Below, in pieces: positions 5,958 through 7,134 of a DNA stretch of 7,134 bases. The notes under the pieces are model-generated. The model made no database searches and was not told the origin of the DNA. It worked only from the letters and a program-made list of their open reading frames with translations. The first letter of the stretch is position 1, and every line of letters starts with the position of its first letter. Location: positions 1 to 7,134 of the forward strand of contig JAETTR010000056.1 of NCBI GenBank assembly GCA_021768985.1. Reading direction: 5' to 3'. The DNA is from Bacillota bacterium. Its GTDB lineage: Bacteria; Bacillota; Clostridia; Christensenellales; Borkfalkiaceae. A program made the position numbers and the translations under genes.

Positions 5958-5985
5958 AAAAAGCCGTCGCACGCGACGGCTTTTT
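5958..5985 (-). terminator. Bidirectional-type rho-independent terminator after the cysteine-rich gene
   Basis: AAAAAGCCGTCG (5958-5969) pairs perfectly with CGACGGCTTTTT (5974-5985) around a four-base CACG loop. Both strands end in a T run, so it could act either way; on the minus strand it lies 25 bases past the stop of the gene at 6011-6664 and insulates the kinase gene. Confidence 0.88.
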
Positions 5986-6010
5986 CCGATTCCGTATTGT
6001 GGTTTTTGAG

Positions 6011-6664
6011 TTACTTTTTGCAGCAGGCTTTTCCCTGCGGATAGAGCGGAAGCTCGAAGAATCCCGAGCAGACCTCCTGCGAATACTCCTGTGCGGGCGG
6101 AATGGCGCAATAGCCGTAGCTGGGCACGAGGAGTTCCACCTGCATCGCCACCTTTAAGATACAGGTGACGCACGCGCTGATCGCAAAGGTGCCGTTTGCC
6201 GAATCGAACGTTCCTTCGGGCGAAACGCAGGAAGCCACCGCCGTTACCGTAAAGGGAATGACGGACGCGGGCGGTACGAACATGAGTACGTCCTCGTTGA
6301 GAACGATGCTGCTCGTCGCCTTGCCTTCAACGCCCGCGGCGTCCACGTACACGATTTCGATGGGAATCGTGACCGTCGTCTGTACGCGCGCGTTGTTGCA
6401 GTCTGCCTGACGCTCGATAGAAAGATTGCTCACGCCGCCCACTGCCGAGAGCGAACGCGCGCTGATGAACGTAAGCGGATATGTAGGGTTCGCGGGCACG
6501 GGATTTTCGAGCCCGACGGTATAGTTTTCGAGGCGCGTCTGAATGATGCCCGCGTCGAAGATTTTTTCCGCCTGAATACACACCTTTTCGCAAAGACCGT
6601 TCAACGGATTGCCCGAAATGGTTCCGGGGCAATGATCCGAAGAGAAATTGGAAAAAAATGACAT
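6011..6664 (-). CDS. Cysteine-rich protein of unknown function, possible spore-envelope protein
   Basis: I do not recognise a named family with certainty. The 217-residue product has eleven cysteines (12, 25, 29, 89, 146, 165, 168, 186, 199, 214, 215), no signal peptide and no membrane helix. The N-terminal part reads 'NPLNGLCEKVCIQAEKIFDAGI'; the middle (about 90-180) is beta-rich, with 'VTIPIEIVYVDAAG' and 'ASVIPFTVTA', loosely like the DUF3794-type domains of SipL-like spore morphogenesis proteins; the end has 'LLVPSYGYCAIPPAQEY', 'SGFFELPLYP' and a terminal 'CCKK'. A GGAGGT Shine-Dalgarno five bases before the ATG fixes the start. The upstream CATAGAATG element with CACC 17 bases before it resembles a sigma-K promoter, and the preceding gene encodes LysM domains. 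Together these suggest a protein made in the mother cell for the coat or exosporium; that is inference. Confidence 0.85.
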   Translation of the reverse strand: MSFFSNFSSDHCPGTISGNPLNGLCEKVCIQAEKIFDAGIIQTRLENYTVGLENPVPANPTYPLTFISARSLSAVGGVSNLSIERQADCNNARVQTTVTIPIEIVYVDAAGVEGKATSSIVLNEDVLMFVPPASVIPFTVTAVASCVSPEGTFDSANGTFAISACVTCILKVAMQVELLVPSYGYCAIPPAQEYSQEVCSGFFELPLYPQGKACCKK

Positions 6665-6703
6665 TTGTTACCTCCGTGTAAAGAACCTTATCGGTTCATA
6701 CCC

Positions 6704-6733
6704 CATTCTATGCGCCGCGGAGAAACTTTGGTG
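6704..6733 (-). promoter_or_regulatory. Sigma-K-like promoter of the cysteine-rich gene
   Basis: On the minus strand CACC (6733-6730) lies 17 bases before CATAGAATG (6712-6704). The B. subtilis sigma-K consensus is mACm, 16-17 bases, then CATAnnnTA, so only the final base differs. No sigma-A boxes are evident in the same gap. The start site would be near 6697, giving a leader of about 33 bases with the GGAGGT site. Confidence 0.5.
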
Positions 6734-6770
6734 CCAACTCGCCCGATTCTATTCAACAAAAACACGCCGT

Positions 6771-7061
6771 CTACAAAAACACCGCCTGACAGGGGTAAAA
6801 GCAGTTCGTGCCGTTGCGCTCGTAAAAATTTTCGGGCGAACCGCACAAAAGCGTCTTGCTCTCCCCGCCCCGCACGCGGTACAAATTGCGCCCCGCTTCG
6901 GGAATTTTAAGAATCTGCCCCTCGCGGACTTCGTCCGTCAGTCTGTTTCGCTCCGCAAGCAGACGGGGCGGCACCCCGAACGCCGCCGCAACCGAACCCA
7001 GAGTCTGCCCCTTTTTCACGCGGTAAAAATGCCCGTACACCGAAATAAAAGAAAGTTTCAC
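6771..7061 (-). CDS. Small tandem-LysM protein
   Basis: The 96-residue product holds a clear LysM domain at about 12-54, from 'FYRVKKGQTLGSVAAAFGV' through 'LLAERNRL' to 'EGQILKIP'. A second, compact and degenerate LysM occupies about 60-96 ('YRVRGGES', 'FYERNGTN', then 'PCQAVFL', where Cys replaces the usual Gly of the GQ motif); it contains three cysteines (73, 87, 91). LysM domains bind N-acetylglucosamine polymers such as peptidoglycan. With no signal peptide, the protein would stay in the cytoplasm, as SafA, SpoVID and SipL do in the mother cell before joining the spore surface. The start is uncertain: GTG at 7059-7061 is the first possible start after an in-frame TAG, but its Shine-Dalgarno (GGGA) is weak and too close. 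A second GTG at codon 8 would keep the whole LysM domain. Confidence 0.8.
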   Translation of the reverse strand: MKLSFISVYGHFYRVKKGQTLGSVAAAFGVPPRLLAERNRLTDEVREGQILKIPEAGRNLYRVRGGESKTLLCGSPENFYERNGTNCFYPCQAVFL

Positions 7062-7066
7062 TTTCC

Positions 7067-7095
7067 CATTCTATGCCGCGGCACATAAAAAGGTT
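7067..7095 (-). promoter_or_regulatory. Sigma-K-like promoter motif immediately before the LysM gene
   Basis: On the minus strand AACC (7095-7092) is followed after 16 bases by CATAGAATG (7075-7067), preceded by CCGCGG, the same block as upstream of the cysteine-rich gene. If used, transcription would start at about the GTG codon, giving a leaderless message or implying a downstream start. A second -10-like element, CATAGGATA (7120-7112), fits CATAnnnTA fully and would give a normal leader; its -35 is outside the window. Confidence 0.4.
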
Positions 7096-7134
7096 CCCCG
7101 CGCGAATAAAATATCCTATGCAAAATTTATATCG

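Noticed and set aside
5925..6173. 82-codon minus-strand frame overlapping the end of the cysteine-rich gene
   Set aside because: It is out of frame with the better-supported gene, spans the terminator and repeats, and has no ribosome binding site.
6756..6786. Near-direct repeat of ACAAAAACAC(C)GCC across the end of the LysM gene
   Set aside because: Short, low complexity and imperfect; it forms no hairpin and can be a chance or slippage product.

Overview
The window looks like the chromosome of a spore-forming, G+C-rich member of the Firmicutes (class Clostridia). The evidence is strong AGGAGG-type ribosome binding sites, sigma-A promoters with extended -10 boxes, a gut-Clostridia style soluble hybrid histidine kinase, and two small genes (one LysM, one cysteine-rich) with sigma-K-like promoters. 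The assignment is an inference from gene style; no marker was compared to a database. Every gene I can support lies on the minus strand, so transcription runs from high to low coordinates.

Region by region, in the direction of transcription: (1) 7134-6665: a small tandem-LysM protein with a GTG start, then upstream signals of the next gene; both genes carry the same CATAGAAT-type -10 element. (2) 6664-6011: a cysteine-rich protein of unknown function that resembles Clostridia spore-envelope proteins, followed by a strong bidirectional terminator. (3) 5948-3596: a hybrid histidine kinase (PAS, coiled coil, PAS-like, HisKA, HATPase, receiver) with its own consensus promoter, a tandem 25-bp repeat just upstream of that promoter, and a strong terminator. 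(4) 3580-2118: an M18-family zinc aminopeptidase with its own promoter. (5) 2100-1757: a gene-free regulatory stretch holding phased A-tracts, a stem-loop, a sigma-A promoter and a long 5' leader. (6) 1756-1: the start of the S10 ribosomal protein operon, in order rpsJ, rplC, rplD, rplW (cut by the window edge).

The most interesting item is the roughly 257-nt leader of the S10 operon. Starting two bases after the predicted transcription start, it can be closed by a perfect 10-bp helix whose far arm lies just before the rpsJ ribosome binding site. A second, nested 12-bp helix, two internal hairpins, a terminator-like hairpin with a U tract, an alternative pairing that would disrupt that hairpin, and a possible pseudoknot next to the Shine-Dalgarno all fit inside it. 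This looks like a cis-regulatory RNA, plausibly an attenuator for ribosomal protein autoregulation. I do not recognise it as a named family. Secondary points are the shared sigma-K-like promoters of the LysM and cysteine-rich genes, and the repeat-plus-inverted-copy arrangement around the kinase promoter.
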